A stretch of DNA of 64,000 nucleotides from Treponema sp. (lineage in GTDB: Bacteria; Spirochaetota; Spirochaetia; Treponematales; Breznakiellaceae), in contig JAIROG010000104.1 of the NCBI GenBank assembly GCA_031257675.1, positions 1 through 64,000 of the forward strand, in the 5' to 3' direction. Numbering within the stretch: position 1 is the first letter of the stretch; the number at the start of each line of letters is the position of its first letter. The notes beneath the pieces were generated by a model. The model saw only the letters and a list, made by a program, of their open reading frames with translations, searched no databases and was not told the DNA's origin. Both the position numbers and the translations under genes were made by a program. Shown piece after piece: positions 28,321-37,279 of the stretch.

Positions 28321-29096
28321 TGATCGTTCACCATTTCTAAATAGGTTTTTGAGAAGATATAATCGCCAACCCCGGCAAAGGAAGGTTTCGTGATAGTTAT
28401 CAAGGTTCTTTCTTTAACAAACGCGCCGTTTATAGTGGCGCCTTTCAACGCATCTTCAAAAAGAATCCTCTTGGGAACGTACCGGTCTCCCATTTTGTAA
28501 TAATCAAGAATAGCCGAAGTGCGCAAAAGCTGTCCCGAAAGGCTGCAATCTTCACTTTTACGCACCAATCCGTCCTCGCTTATCCACAGCCTCATTCTAG
28601 GATACTGTACGCCCTTGGATATGGAAAGCAACGTAAGAAGCCTGCACTTGTACCTGCCAAGCGTCGCGTCTTCTCCGGAAATCACTTGGTAATCTTGAGA
28701 CAAGGTTGAGCGCGTGAAGTCGGAATTGCTGGCATTGGTGTTTTGAAACCGGTCGCTGCTGCTCGTCGTGTTAAAGCGCTTGCTCTCAGGATCGTAAAAC
28801 CACAGGGAGCCGCCCTGTTTGAGGTAGCCCTGCCCGCGGCTTATACTCGGCTGAAGGATCACAATGACATACATTTCTTGAGAATCCCGCCTGAAAATTG
28901 CCGCTACGGTTGTGGTTCGCGCCTGACCCGGCTTGTCTTCAACAATGGTATATTCCGCAGAAAAATCAGTGTCAAGGTAACTGACCAGAGCATCCGCGCG
29001 TTTCAGCAATTCCGTATCCGTAAGAGCGCTCAACGAACCGATGATAAAAACCGCGAAGAATGAAGAAAAAACAATCTTCGCTAATATACCTTTCAT
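28317..29096 (-). CDS. LolA-like outer-membrane lipoprotein-sorting protein (COG2834 type)
   Basis: About 259 residues. A signal peptide (KIVFSSFFAVFIIGSLSA) is followed by a LolA/LolB-type half-barrel. The pattern is DTELLKRADALVSY, then LWFYDPESKRF, YKCRLLTLLSI, RMRLWISEDGLVRKSE and YVPKRILFEDALKG. This matches COG2834 proteins that sit in operons with LolCDE-like ABC transporters and carry a lipidic cargo through the periplasm. The longer open frame upstream is rejected because the ATG at 29094-29096 starts the signal peptide. It has no SD, and a TATTAT box ends six bases before the ATG, suggesting a leaderless mRNA. Confidence 0.75.
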   Translation of the reverse strand: MKGILAKIVFSSFFAVFIIGSLSALTDTELLKRADALVSYLDTDFSAEYTIVEDKPGQARTTTVAAIFRRDSQEMYVIVILQPSISRGQGYLKQGGSLWFYDPESKRFNTTSSSDRFQNTNASNSDFTRSTLSQDYQVISGEDATLGRYKCRLLTLLSISKGVQYPRMRLWISEDGLVRKSEDCSLSGQLLRTSAILDYYKMGDRYVPKRILFEDALKGATINGAFVKERTLITITKPSFAGVGDYIFSKTYLEMVNDQ

Positions 29097-29102
29097 GGTA
29101 TT

Positions 29103-29132
29103 ATAATATACTACATTATAATGCTTTTTCAA
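29103..29132 (-). promoter_or_regulatory. Promoter giving a leaderless mRNA for the LolA-like gene
   Basis: TTGAAA at 29132-29127, an 18-bp spacer, and TATTAT at 29108-29103. The ATG begins six bases downstream, at the expected transcription start. A second TATAAT at 29120-29115 lacks a -35 partner. Confidence 0.45.
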
Positions 29133-29271
29133 TCTTCTTTCCTTTTTCCTTATTATTTTAGTAAAAATCTTCTCAAAACTTCGATTTAGGGCGCCAATTC
29201 CGGAATTGCCTGTTGGGAAAAACCGGACTTCAACCCGCTTTTTCCCAACCGCTTTTTTTTCAGAACGCGCC

Positions 29272-30591
29272 TCACTCGCCGTTGTCGTTGAGCATTTTGG
29301 AAAGAGAGCCGCGCGAGGCGATAAAAGCCGGAATGCCGAGGGCGGGCAACAGCGCCGCGAAGACAGCCAAGGTATTGAGCAAAAAAGTTTCAAAGCGGTA
29401 CAGCGCAAAAAGTTTCCCGTCTTTCATAAACATTTCAAAGCCCGCAATGTCCGAGAACGGCAGCGCGGAAAGAACATTCACCAAAACAATGGAGAACAAG
29501 AACCCCGCGGCGACGGAAATCAGCGCCAAACACGCGGCTTCTATGACCAGCATCCATGTTATGTCTCCCTCCTGGAAACCCAGTACGCGCATGGCCCCCA
29601 ATTCCCGCGAGCGCTCGTAAAGAATCAGCTTGTAGGTTACCAACGCGCTGACAAACACAATAATAAGCATCATGGCAAACAGCAGATACGAAAGAACATC
29701 CATGGCTTTTAACAAATCGTCAACATCGGACAGGTAAATTTCCAGGGTTAGTATAAAAACTCTGATCCCGCCCCACTCAACGCGTTGCTCCGCTTCAAAA
29801 TCAGAACGGTTTTGCAATATGCTGGCGGTATCCACCTCATTCTCCGCAAGCCCCCATTGAAGCAAAGTCTTGTTCCAGTCAATATCGGTTCTCTTGTCAT
29901 CAAAGAAGAAGCCAACGCTTGAGCATTCTCCCTGGTTGAAACCCACCAGTTCATTCAATGCCGCTCGTGAGACATAGCTCTTAAAGTAACCAAAAATGGT
30001 TTTATCTTCAATAATGCCGGCGACAACGAAACTGCCCGTATTTCTCTGCCCTAGGTAGTTTTTCACCTCAAGAATAAGGCTGTCACCCTGCTTAACGCCC
30101 AGATAATGGGCGATGGGCGAAGAAATCAGAATCTCTTCATCGCCTTGCAGGGGTTTTTCAGGCTTCGCTTCATATTTGAAGCTGTTGAACAGCTCCGTTT
30201 CCGCATCCCAATCAACGCCGTTTACGTATTTGAGCCGCGCCATGTTCCCATTGTAATAGAGAGAGGCTTCGTTCATAAAGTTGGTGCGCATCACGATGCG
30301 ATCCGGGTTGAAATTATTTTGTTCCGCAACGGCGAGGATCGCGTCTATTTCCTTTTGTCCAAGACGAAACACGCTTCCAACGCCGCCATGATCCCAGCCC
30401 AGCGCAATCAGATCGCCCGCGTAATGGGACTGAGCCGTCCGGTACAGCATCGCGGCCATGCCTTCTTTTATCGCCGTAATAGCAGTGATGACCGCAAAAC
30501 CGGCGCCGAGGGCAAGAAACAGAAAGAAATACCTGCGTTTGTACCGGGAAAGATAACGGACGGCAAGCGAAACTAGTTTTATCATTTTCAT
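29272..30591 (-). CDS. ABC transporter permease, LolCE/FtsX type (second)
   Basis: About 439 residues with the four-helix FtsX/MacB layout. There is one N-terminal helix (YFFLFLALGAGFAVITAITAI), a large periplasmic domain and three C-terminal helices. The C-terminal part has the motif RSRELGAMRVLGFQEGDI, the coupling helix to the ATPase. The start is the ATG at 30589-30591, one base after the stop of the first permease, with GAGGG nearby. The longer frame overlaps that gene. The two permeases form a heterodimer with the ATPase at 32059. The likely role is lipoprotein or lipid extraction from the inner membrane, as in LolCDE. Confidence 0.82.
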   Translation of the reverse strand: MKMIKLVSLAVRYLSRYKRRYFFLFLALGAGFAVITAITAIKEGMAAMLYRTAQSHYAGDLIALGWDHGGVGSVFRLGQKEIDAILAVAEQNNFNPDRIVMRTNFMNEASLYYNGNMARLKYVNGVDWDAETELFNSFKYEAKPEKPLQGDEEILISSPIAHYLGVKQGDSLILEVKNYLGQRNTGSFVVAGIIEDKTIFGYFKSYVSRAALNELVGFNQGECSSVGFFFDDKRTDIDWNKTLLQWGLAENEVDTASILQNRSDFEAEQRVEWGGIRVFILTLEIYLSDVDDLLKAMDVLSYLLFAMMLIIVFVSALVTYKLILYERSRELGAMRVLGFQEGDITWMLVIEAACLALISVAAGFLFSIVLVNVLSALPFSDIAGFEMFMKDGKLFALYRFETFLLNTLAVFAALLPALGIPAFIASRGSLSKMLNDNGE

Positions 30592-30592
30592 C

Positions 30593-32062
30593 TTACGCCC
30601 TCGAATCTCTGAGCGCGGCGGCAGGCTCCATGCGCGCCGCTTCTTCAACCGGATAGACTGAAGCCCCAAGCCCCAAGACAACAGCGAGAATCAAAGACGC
30701 CGCGGCGCTCTGCGGGAAAAATTCTATATTCAAGACGCCTCCTCCTCCCAACAGAGATGCCAGGAGATCGTTTGAAATCACTATGCGCATAGAATTGATA
30801 TATTGGAGGAAAAGCATCCCGGCAAGTACGCCGGCGATCCCCGATATGCAGGACAGCGCCAGGTTTTCCCCTAGGAAAAGCGCCCGGATGAACCGGTCGG
30901 CGGCTCCTATCGATCTGAGCGTTCCTATTTCGCGCTTGCGCTTGAAAACCGAAATCAACAGGATGTTGATGACGGCGATAACGCCCACAATGCTGACCAG
31001 TCCTATGCCGCTGTTAAAGAGGGTTTGCAGAATAATCAGCATGACAGCCGATTCGCCCGCCGCAATCTGCCAGTTTACCGCCACAACTCCGTAAGAGGAG
31101 AGCTTTTTGTTCAAATCATTTATAAAGGAAGCGGTGGATGAAAAAAGCCCTTTCTTTAAGCGTAAAATGATGAAATTCCAGTCTCCGCCCACAGTCTGCG
31201 CCGGCGCTTTTTCTCTAGCCTCGCTTAAAAATGAAGAAACCGCATCCGGGGAGAGTTCTTCGTCCGCTTCCAGGTCCGCTTCCAGAAAACTGGGAGAATC
31301 TTTCCCAAAAAGGTCGTCAATGCCGGAAGCCATAAGCGGCGCAATTTCTTCTCCGGCTTCGGCGTCTGAAGTCGCAACCTGAATTGAGACAAGCGCCCTC
31401 GCGGTCTGAACGTCCGTTATAATGATTTCATTCATAAATTGTCCGGCGTTTTTATATTGGTAGACGCCGACAACCGGCGCTTCCCGTATCTTAAAGCCTA
31501 CAATTCCGGCTGACGTAAGCAGGATTTTTTCCCCCGCGCCCGGATATTTTCCGGTCTCCCGCTCAATGGCCGCGGCTTTTTCTTTCGATATCATAGCGCC
31601 GAATTCGCCGTTCAGCAGAAAACGCCCTTCAACAAGCTCTATGGACGGGAAAAGGGGGAAGTAGGCGTCAGGATCAACGCCGCACAACAACGCGGGGCTA
31701 CGGTAGTTTTCAAAATCAAGAAGCGCTTGCCCGGACACTTGGCTGGCCATGCCCGCGACATCGGCATCCGCGGCGATGATTTGGGCAAGCGCGTCGTAGG
31801 CGGGAAGTACGGGTATGGAAAAATACTCGTTTACAACCGCCATGTTCGCGCCGAAAAGGTTCATGGTGACATCGCCCGCTTTTTCTATCACCACATCGCC
31901 CGTAACGCCGTTTATGAACGTATCCCTCATGCTTTGAGCCGTCCTTCCGATGATGCTGTTGCCGGCAAAGAAAAGAAAGGTGATGCTGCCTATCAGAAGA
32001 ATGATGATGCCGTTGCTTTTCCTGTTACGGAGAATGTTCCGTAGGATCAATTGCCATATCAA
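30593..32062 (-). CDS. ABC transporter permease, LolCE/FtsX type (first)
   Basis: 489 residues. The N-terminal helix is GIIILLIGSITFLFFAGNSI, followed by a ~280-residue periplasmic region and three C-terminal helices. Between them lies KRKREIGTLRSIGAADRFI, the cytoplasmic coupling motif of FtsX-domain permeases. It overlaps the ATPase gene by four bases and is followed directly by a second, divergent permease. The pairing of two different permeases is typical of Lol-type transporters rather than homodimeric MacB. It faces the periplasm and would hand cargo to the LolA-like protein two genes on. Confidence 0.83.
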   Translation of the reverse strand: MIWQLILRNILRNRKSNGIIILLIGSITFLFFAGNSIIGRTAQSMRDTFINGVTGDVVIEKAGDVTMNLFGANMAVVNEYFSIPVLPAYDALAQIIAADADVAGMASQVSGQALLDFENYRSPALLCGVDPDAYFPLFPSIELVEGRFLLNGEFGAMISKEKAAAIERETGKYPGAGEKILLTSAGIVGFKIREAPVVGVYQYKNAGQFMNEIIITDVQTARALVSIQVATSDAEAGEEIAPLMASGIDDLFGKDSPSFLEADLEADEELSPDAVSSFLSEAREKAPAQTVGGDWNFIILRLKKGLFSSTASFINDLNKKLSSYGVVAVNWQIAAGESAVMLIILQTLFNSGIGLVSIVGVIAVINILLISVFKRKREIGTLRSIGAADRFIRALFLGENLALSCISGIAGVLAGMLFLQYINSMRIVISNDLLASLLGGGGVLNIEFFPQSAAASLILAVVLGLGASVYPVEEAARMEPAAALRDSRA

Positions 32063-32745
32063 CGCCGCTCCTCCGATGCTATAACGCCGTCGCGGAGATG
32101 AACAATCGTCTGCGCTATTTTCCAGATGTCCGGATCGTGCGTGGAAATGATGAGCGTCGTTCCCTCGTCTTTCTGAACCTTCCGCAAGAGTTCAAGTACA
32201 CGGCGTCCATTCTCCGAGTCAAGGTTTGCCGTGGGTTCATCCGCGATGACGATGTGCGGGCGGTTGACCAGGGCGCGGGCTATAGCGACCCGCTGCTGTT
32301 CGCCGCCTGAAAGCTCGGCGGGCATGTGGCGCATACGGTCGGCAAGCCCAACCTCCTCCACAAGGGATTCAACCCACTCGCGCCGCTCGGCTTTCGAACC
32401 GGAGTTTTTTCGGATGATCATGGGAAGCTCAACATTTTCAAAAACATCAAGCACCGGCAACAGGTTGAACGATTGAAATACGAAGCCAATCGCTTCCTGC
32501 CTCATCTTGACTATTTCTTCCCTGCTCAAGACGCCGGTTTCCTTGTCGTTTATCAGCAACGCGCCGCTCGTAGGCTTGTCTATAAGCCCGATGATGTTCA
32601 TAAGCGTTGTTTTTCCCGAACCAGACGCGCCGGCGACAGCGATAAACGCGCCTCTTTCTATGTCAAGGCTGATTCCTTTAAGCGCGTCTACCGTGACTTC
32701 TCCCATGGGATATGTTTTACAAATATTTTTTAGCGCAATTAACAT
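32059..32745 (-). CDS. ABC transporter ATP-binding protein, LolD/MacB type
   Basis: 228 residues. Walker A is GASGSGKTTLMNIIG, the Q-loop lies in VFQSFNLLPVLDVFENVELP, the signature is LSGGEQQRVAIARAL, Walker B is IVIADEPTANLDS and the H-loop lies in ISTHD. This is the LolD/MacB/FtsE class that couples ATP to FtsX-type permeases. It heads the operon that runs through two permeases, a LolA-like protein, a beta-barrel and a glycosyltransferase. The ATG has no SD, and a promoter -10 box ends six bases before it, so its mRNA may be leaderless. Confidence 0.9.
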   Translation of the reverse strand: MLIALKNICKTYPMGEVTVDALKGISLDIERGAFIAVAGASGSGKTTLMNIIGLIDKPTSGALLINDKETGVLSREEIVKMRQEAIGFVFQSFNLLPVLDVFENVELPMIIRKNSGSKAERREWVESLVEEVGLADRMRHMPAELSGGEQQRVAIARALVNRPHIVIADEPTANLDSENGRRVLELLRKVQKDEGTTLIISTHDPDIWKIAQTIVHLRDGVIASEERR

Positions 32746-32751
32746 AATTTT

Positions 32752-32779
32752 ATTCTAAAAAAAAGGCGTCCCTTGTCAA
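32752..32779 (-). promoter_or_regulatory. Promoter of the ABC transporter operon, leaderless layout
   Basis: TTGACA at 32779-32774, a 16-bp spacer and TAGAAT at 32757-32752. The start codon of the ATPase gene begins six bases downstream, where transcription itself should start. Confidence 0.65.
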
Positions 32780-32811
32780 GTGTCCCAAGTGAGCAAAAGG
32801 GAGCCAAATGA

Positions 32812-33414
32812 TTATAACTCGCTCCTTTTTGTAATAATTCTTGAAATAAGCCCATATTCAACCGCTTCTTCCGCGTTCATCCAAAAATCACGATCCGTAT
32901 CTCTCTCCACTTTCTCAATGGCAACGCCCGTCTCGCCGGCTATGAGTCTGTTGATCTTCGCCCGCAGTTTCTCCAGTTCCCGCGCGTGTATCTCAATGTC
33001 GGTCGCAACGCCCTGTATGCCGGAAAGCGGCTGATGAATGAGATAATGGCTGTTCGGCAGTCCGATGCGGCGTTCTTTCGGGCTTGCAAGCTGAATAATC
33101 GCCGCCGCGCTTGCGACAAGCCCCATGCCAACGGTCCACACATCCGGTTTCACAAACCTGATCATATCAAAAATCGCGTAGCCCGCGTCCGCGTCGCCCC
33201 CGGGCGAATCGATAAATATACGGATAGAACCGCCGCCCATATCTTCCAAAAGCAAAAGTTGCCTGATCGTCTTTTCAGCAAGCTCTTTGTTTATCTCACC
33301 GGACAGAAGTATTGTCCTTGTTTTGAGCAACTTTGACGCAAACGGATCAATTTCATGGGATTTCGTTTCTTCTTTTTCCTGCTCATCGTCTTCGTCATCA
33401 AGCAAAATGTTCAT
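32812..33414 (-). CDS. clpP: ATP-dependent Clp protease proteolytic subunit
   Basis: 200 residues, close to normal ClpP length. The catalytic triad fits Ser102 in GLVASAAA, His127 in SHYLIHQPLSG and Asp176 in RDTDRDFWMNAEEA. The oligomerisation and active-site strand GGGSIRIFIDSPGGDADAGYAIFD is conserved. The Ser motif differs slightly from the usual G-x-A-A-S-M-[AG] (Leu-Val before Ala-Ser), suggesting a second-type ClpP. The N-terminus is unusually acidic (DDEDDEQEKEE). It assembles into a tetradecameric serine peptidase fed by ClpX or ClpA, neither of which is in the window. It appears to be a single-gene unit. Confidence 0.92.
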   Translation of the reverse strand: MNILLDDEDDEQEKEETKSHEIDPFASKLLKTRTILLSGEINKELAEKTIRQLLLLEDMGGGSIRIFIDSPGGDADAGYAIFDMIRFVKPDVWTVGMGLVASAAAIIQLASPKERRIGLPNSHYLIHQPLSGIQGVATDIEIHARELEKLRAKINRLIAGETGVAIEKVERDTDRDFWMNAEEAVEYGLISRIITKRSEL

Positions 33415-33481
33415 CGTGCCTCCTGTCCTATATAATAAGAAAATTTCTGGGATAAGGCAAGGGGAACGCCCATCAATCTTT

Positions 33482-34498
33482 CTATTCTTCTATAGGTTCG
33501 CTCAATTCACTGAAGTCATCCCACAGTTCGGTAATGGAGCGGGCGTCATTCTTAAAACGGAAGCTGTTTGCCTTCACCCACTGACGGGCGGACATGAATT
33601 CCTTCCATAAGGCAAAAACGCGCCCTCTGGAGCGTTTAAAAAACCCGGGGAAACGGCGGATCGGGAGGTACGCGCTGTCCCCCCTAAAGACAGGGGCTAT
33701 GTTCTTGAGGTAGAATCTACGGTAGCATTGCTCTGTAGTGCTGTCTTCCGGCGGAATGTCGCCGTCATACGAAATCCTGATGAGCTGGGTTGAGGCGATC
33801 TCCTCGCCCCACAGGTGGGCGCGGAACCCGAAATCCATGAGTTGCCAATACGTACGGGTGAGCGCCGCGTCAAAGCCGCCGATCCGAAGGAAACGCTCCC
33901 TGTCATAGACGCCGACCCAATCAAACGGGTACAGCGAGGGTTTCCCTTCCACAATTGGCGTGAAGGACAGCGTTTTCACCGAATTGCCATACAAAGCCGG
34001 CGCTATAAGGGTGGGCAAGGTCTCAAAGCGGGAGTTTTGGATAAGCGGCGCCGTGCAAAGCCGTTTGTATTGGCTGGTTTGCCGCCCCATGGCAAGCTCT
34101 TCCGCGCTCAACAACAGACGCTCGGTCATGCGGAACGCTCCGCCTGAGTGGAGGATACGGAGATCGTTCCATAAAACGAAAAAGAGCGGGCTTGAAATTT
34201 CTAGAGCGGCAACGTTTATCTGTTCCCCGATTGAAATTTCGTCTTTCAGCAAAATAAAGCGGATATGCGGAAAACGTCCCGACAGTTCTTCTATGTCGTA
34301 GCGTTCATGGGGGCCTTCCATGGAAATAATAAAATCAAACCCGATCTTTTCAAGTTCCTGAAAAAATGCATGGCGCGAATAACGCCCGCTCCTGTTGAGC
34401 AACACCGCGGAAAGCCCGGTAGATCCTCCGCGCTCCATGCCTCCCACCACCGTGTACGAACGTCCGGCGTCGTCATATATTGTAGGTGTAATATTCAT
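33482..34498 (-). CDS. GT-A (family 2-like) glycosyltransferase next to spiro-SPASM
   Basis: About 338 residues. It has a GT-A-like core: SYTVVGGMERGGSTGLSAVLLN, SPLFFVLWNDLRIL in the place of a DxD strand, and RIGGFDAALTRTYWQLMDFGFRAHLWGEE, the acceptor-side motif of family 2 enzymes. The donor motif is unusual, so activity is uncertain. The start at 34498 overlaps the spiro-SPASM gene by 26 bases. A longer frame from 34681 would run deeply into it. The tight overlap implies a joint function with the radical SAM protein, such as modification of a glycan or glycopeptide. Confidence 0.65.
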   Translation of the reverse strand: MNITPTIYDDAGRSYTVVGGMERGGSTGLSAVLLNRSGRYSRHAFFQELEKIGFDFIISMEGPHERYDIEELSGRFPHIRFILLKDEISIGEQINVAALEISSPLFFVLWNDLRILHSGGAFRMTERLLLSAEELAMGRQTSQYKRLCTAPLIQNSRFETLPTLIAPALYGNSVKTLSFTPIVEGKPSLYPFDWVGVYDRERFLRIGGFDAALTRTYWQLMDFGFRAHLWGEEIASTQLIRISYDGDIPPEDSTTEQCYRRFYLKNIAPVFRGDSAYLPIRRFPGFFKRSRGRVFALWKEFMSARQWVKANSFRFKNDARSITELWDDFSELSEPIEE

Positions 34499-36077
34499 CG
34501 CAACCTGTACATAAGCCTGTATAATTGCAAGCGGCGTGTTCCATGTATACGCCGTTTCCCCGCCGCCAAATTGTTTCCAGGTCCTCGAAAAAGGCGTTTC
34601 CGAGCGTCGAAACGGCGCCGCCCTCCACACCGGCGTCGCTGGCGCAGATTGTCTCTCTGCACAGCGGCGCGGCGCCATCAAGCAAAATAGGCATGTCCCG
34701 CATAAGGTGCCAGCACGGCTGCCTTTCCACAGGCGACAAATCGGACACCCGCAAAGAAGGCAACGCGCCGCAAAAATTATCGTATTTCTGAATGATCACC
34801 TGCAAACCTTCGGCTTTCCAGAAACGGTAAAACCGTTCAATGTCGTCCTCGGCGCCGCTTATGCGCACCGCCTGCGCGTACACATTGCCCGGAAAAAATT
34901 TCGCAAGCGTTTTGGCGGTTTCAACAGCTTCGGCGCATCCCGCGCCGCGGATTTCCTTGTACCGCGCCGCGTCATAGGCGTCAAGCGACGCGATCCACGA
35001 AAGCGGCGGCAGGCTGTCCGCCCGTACGCCGCTATGCGCGGCGTACGCGGCTTTTTCCGATGCGACCGCCGCCAGATCTTCCAATTCAGCTTTATTCCAC
35101 CCTACGCCCGATGTCTCAATGATGAGGGACAACGCCGGTCTTTCAAGCGCCGCGTTAATCAAGTCCGCCTTTTGGGGATGAAGGCTCAATTCCCCCCATA
35201 ATGAAAGATCGATGACCGCATCGCCGGAGAAATCAATTATCTTGTCCAAAAGATGCTCAAAAACATCACGGGGCATAAAATCCCGCTTGTCCGCGCGTTC
35301 CGGCGCCCCGCTCATTCCATACTGCGGATACGGGCAAAATTTGCACGATTGGGCGCAGGGAAGGGCGACCTGAATCGGAAAAAAGGCGGGGAGCGTCCTA
35401 AAAATCTCCGGTTTCTCAACAACAAATCGCTCCGAGTCCGCAGCGCAGGAAAAGCCCGCGTCAAAAAGCCGTTGCAACAAAAGGAGGTTGCGTTTCGAGT
35501 CAGCGGCGAAAGTCAAACGCCGTGAACGCAGATCGAAAGGCGCTATCTCGGTTTCAATGTCAAAAGCGTTGATGTCTTTTTGCAACGCTGAAAAAATCGC
35601 GTCCCGTTCAACCGCGCCGTCACAGCTAGCCATGTCCGCAAGCCTGCTTATACATTCCGGCGAAAGCGCCTCAGGCGCAAGCCCCGCAGGGTAGCCGTCC
35701 GCAAAGGTGTAATCCGCGCAGTATCGCGTGTGGCGTTTCGCAAGGGCGCCGGCAAGCTCCACGTCAAGAAAAGGGGTGTCCGCCCATACGAAGTAGACCA
35801 TTTCAAAGCCCACGCACACCCGGGCAAGCGTCTCCAAGAGCGCCTTTTTTGTCCACCGGTCTTTTGCAAGCGCCGTGATCTTCTCACTTTTTTCAACTTT
35901 TTCAATATATGAACCGCCAGCCCCTCTCTCGTTTGTCAAAAGGATCATTTTGACAATATGCGGAAAAGCGGCGCTTCTTTCCATCGCCAGATCAAAAGCG
36001 CTTTTTCCGGAGAAGAGGGGTTGAGAAGCCGTCTTTTGAAGATTTCCTCCAAAAAGCACGACAAGGGCATTATCCAT
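34473..36077 (-). CDS. Spiro-SPASM radical SAM protein
   Basis: 534 residues. The N-terminal ~215 residues resemble a nucleotidyltransferase (SpsF-like: VVLFGGN at the start, VWADTPFLD). The centre is a radical SAM domain with Cys241-x3-Cys245-x2-Cys248 (CAQSCKFC), which binds the 4Fe-4S cluster that cleaves SAM. The C-terminus has the further Cys set of a SPASM domain (CWHLM, LCRETIC, CNYTGLCTGCD). This layout matches the spirochaete-specific spiro-SPASM family, whose substrate is unknown. The ATG at 36075-36077 lacks an SD. It is co-transcribed with the overlapping GT-A-like gene. Confidence 0.85.
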   Translation of the reverse strand: MDNALVVLFGGNLQKTASQPLFSGKSAFDLAMERSAAFPHIVKMILLTNERGAGGSYIEKVEKSEKITALAKDRWTKKALLETLARVCVGFEMVYFVWADTPFLDVELAGALAKRHTRYCADYTFADGYPAGLAPEALSPECISRLADMASCDGAVERDAIFSALQKDINAFDIETEIAPFDLRSRRLTFAADSKRNLLLLQRLFDAGFSCAADSERFVVEKPEIFRTLPAFFPIQVALPCAQSCKFCPYPQYGMSGAPERADKRDFMPRDVFEHLLDKIIDFSGDAVIDLSLWGELSLHPQKADLINAALERPALSLIIETSGVGWNKAELEDLAAVASEKAAYAAHSGVRADSLPPLSWIASLDAYDAARYKEIRGAGCAEAVETAKTLAKFFPGNVYAQAVRISGAEDDIERFYRFWKAEGLQVIIQKYDNFCGALPSLRVSDLSPVERQPCWHLMRDMPILLDGAAPLCRETICASDAGVEGGAVSTLGNAFFEDLETIWRRGNGVYMEHAACNYTGLCTGCDEYYTYNI

Positions 36078-36109
36078 ATTTTATTATTATCGGCAGGAAT
36101 AAAAACGCG

Positions 36110-37051
36110 CTAAACTTTTGAGGCGAGGTATTCCAGATAGATTTCTTCTATGGTGCTTTTAGGAGATTCATTGGCTTCTTCCATGAAAATGCGTTTGCGG
36201 AACAGCGTCTTTTCATACCGCTCAATGAAAAAATCGTAAAACCTGCCCGGATCAACGCTTTTTATGCTGGTGTATGCGAATTCTATCGCTCCAAAGACTT
36301 TTTTTAACTCAGCCTCGTTTACAGACTGCATTTTGGCGCGGGACAAGCGATCCCGTTCCCTGACAATATCCTCGTAAGAAAGCCCAAATACAAATTCCAG
36401 CAAAGCGTTTATCGTTTCCTTATTATCTCCTTGCTCTTTCAGAAAATCGTCCCATTCTTCCGGCATTTCCATTGACAAGCGGATTATTTCGCTGTTGCCA
36501 TCCATAGTGCCATAGGTGGGCGGCGTTTTGTCCCTTGCCACCCAAAGCTGTTCCAAATGACCGAAAAAGAAGCCTTTTTTTATATCGAGACCATTGTCCC
36601 ATAGGGAAACAAGTTCGTCAGCCAAACGGTTTTTCACCTCTTTGGAAATAAAATTGTTCCGCAGACAGGAGGAATACACTTTCTCCATTGTAAAAAAAGA
36701 TGTAATGGTCAGCATACTAGCCCGAAGCGGGACGCTAAACGCGGAAATATCCTTCAATATCGCAAAAAGAGTTGAAAAAATATGCAGTTTAGTGACTAAA
36801 TAATTGCGGAGATTCATCACCCTCGGCGGTATGTGAAGCGTATTGGACGCAAGAATCCTGTTAAGCGTATCAAACGATCTGTCTTTTTCCCAACCGTCCC
36901 TTATCTCAGGGTGGTGAAGCGTAACCTTTTCCAATGTTTCAAGCCACGCAAGCTCATTTTTTATGTCTTCGCTTTCTTTCAAATGAGTTTCATCAAGATA
37001 GGCTAAGATTTGAGCGATCAATTCATTTTCATTCTCTTTGGAAACAGGCAT
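36110..37051 (-). CDS. Hypothetical alpha-helical protein
   Basis: 313 residues, largely helical, with no signal peptide, membrane helix or known motif that I recognise. The middle holds VYSSCLRNNFISKEVKNRLADEL, and the C-terminus ends with acidic helices (MEEANESPKSTIEEIYLEYL). A GGAG ribosome-binding site lies eight bases before the ATG at 37049-37051, and TATAAT boxes lie just upstream, so it is a real gene with its own promoter. Its neighbours (spiro-SPASM downstream, pheT divergent upstream) do not tell its job. Confidence 0.7.
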   Translation of the reverse strand: MPVSKENENELIAQILAYLDETHLKESEDIKNELAWLETLEKVTLHHPEIRDGWEKDRSFDTLNRILASNTLHIPPRVMNLRNYLVTKLHIFSTLFAILKDISAFSVPLRASMLTITSFFTMEKVYSSCLRNNFISKEVKNRLADELVSLWDNGLDIKKGFFFGHLEQLWVARDKTPPTYGTMDGNSEIIRLSMEMPEEWDDFLKEQGDNKETINALLEFVFGLSYEDIVRERDRLSRAKMQSVNEAELKKVFGAIEFAYTSIKSVDPGRFYDFFIERYEKTLFRKRIFMEEANESPKSTIEEIYLEYLASKV

Positions 37052-37206
37052 TATATAACTCCATTATATATTATATCACAAAATTCAGATAAAGCAAGCG
37101 TTTTTCACTGTTTTTCCTGAAATTCAGAGAACGGCGGCAACCGCAGGAACAACGCCGCTTCACTCCGTTCTTGCCCATCTCCGCGTCGCAAGGGCCTCGC
37201 TCCACC

Positions 37207-37235
37207 TTGATAAAATTCAGTCTTTTTTATATTAT
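37207..37235 (+). promoter_or_regulatory. Likely pheT promoter
   Basis: TTGATA at 37207-37212, a 17-bp spacer and TATTAT at 37230-37235. A leader of about 37 nt with an AAGGA ribosome-binding site at 37265-37269 precedes the pheT ATG. I see no T-box or attenuator. Confidence 0.5.
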
Positions 37236-37279
37236 TTGACACTAAGTCTGAAATAAAGGAACACTAAGGAAACAACTCC

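Noticed and set aside
37085..37279. T-box or Phe attenuator ahead of pheT
   Set aside because: No T-box sequence, leader peptide with Phe codons or terminator/antiterminator pair could be found.
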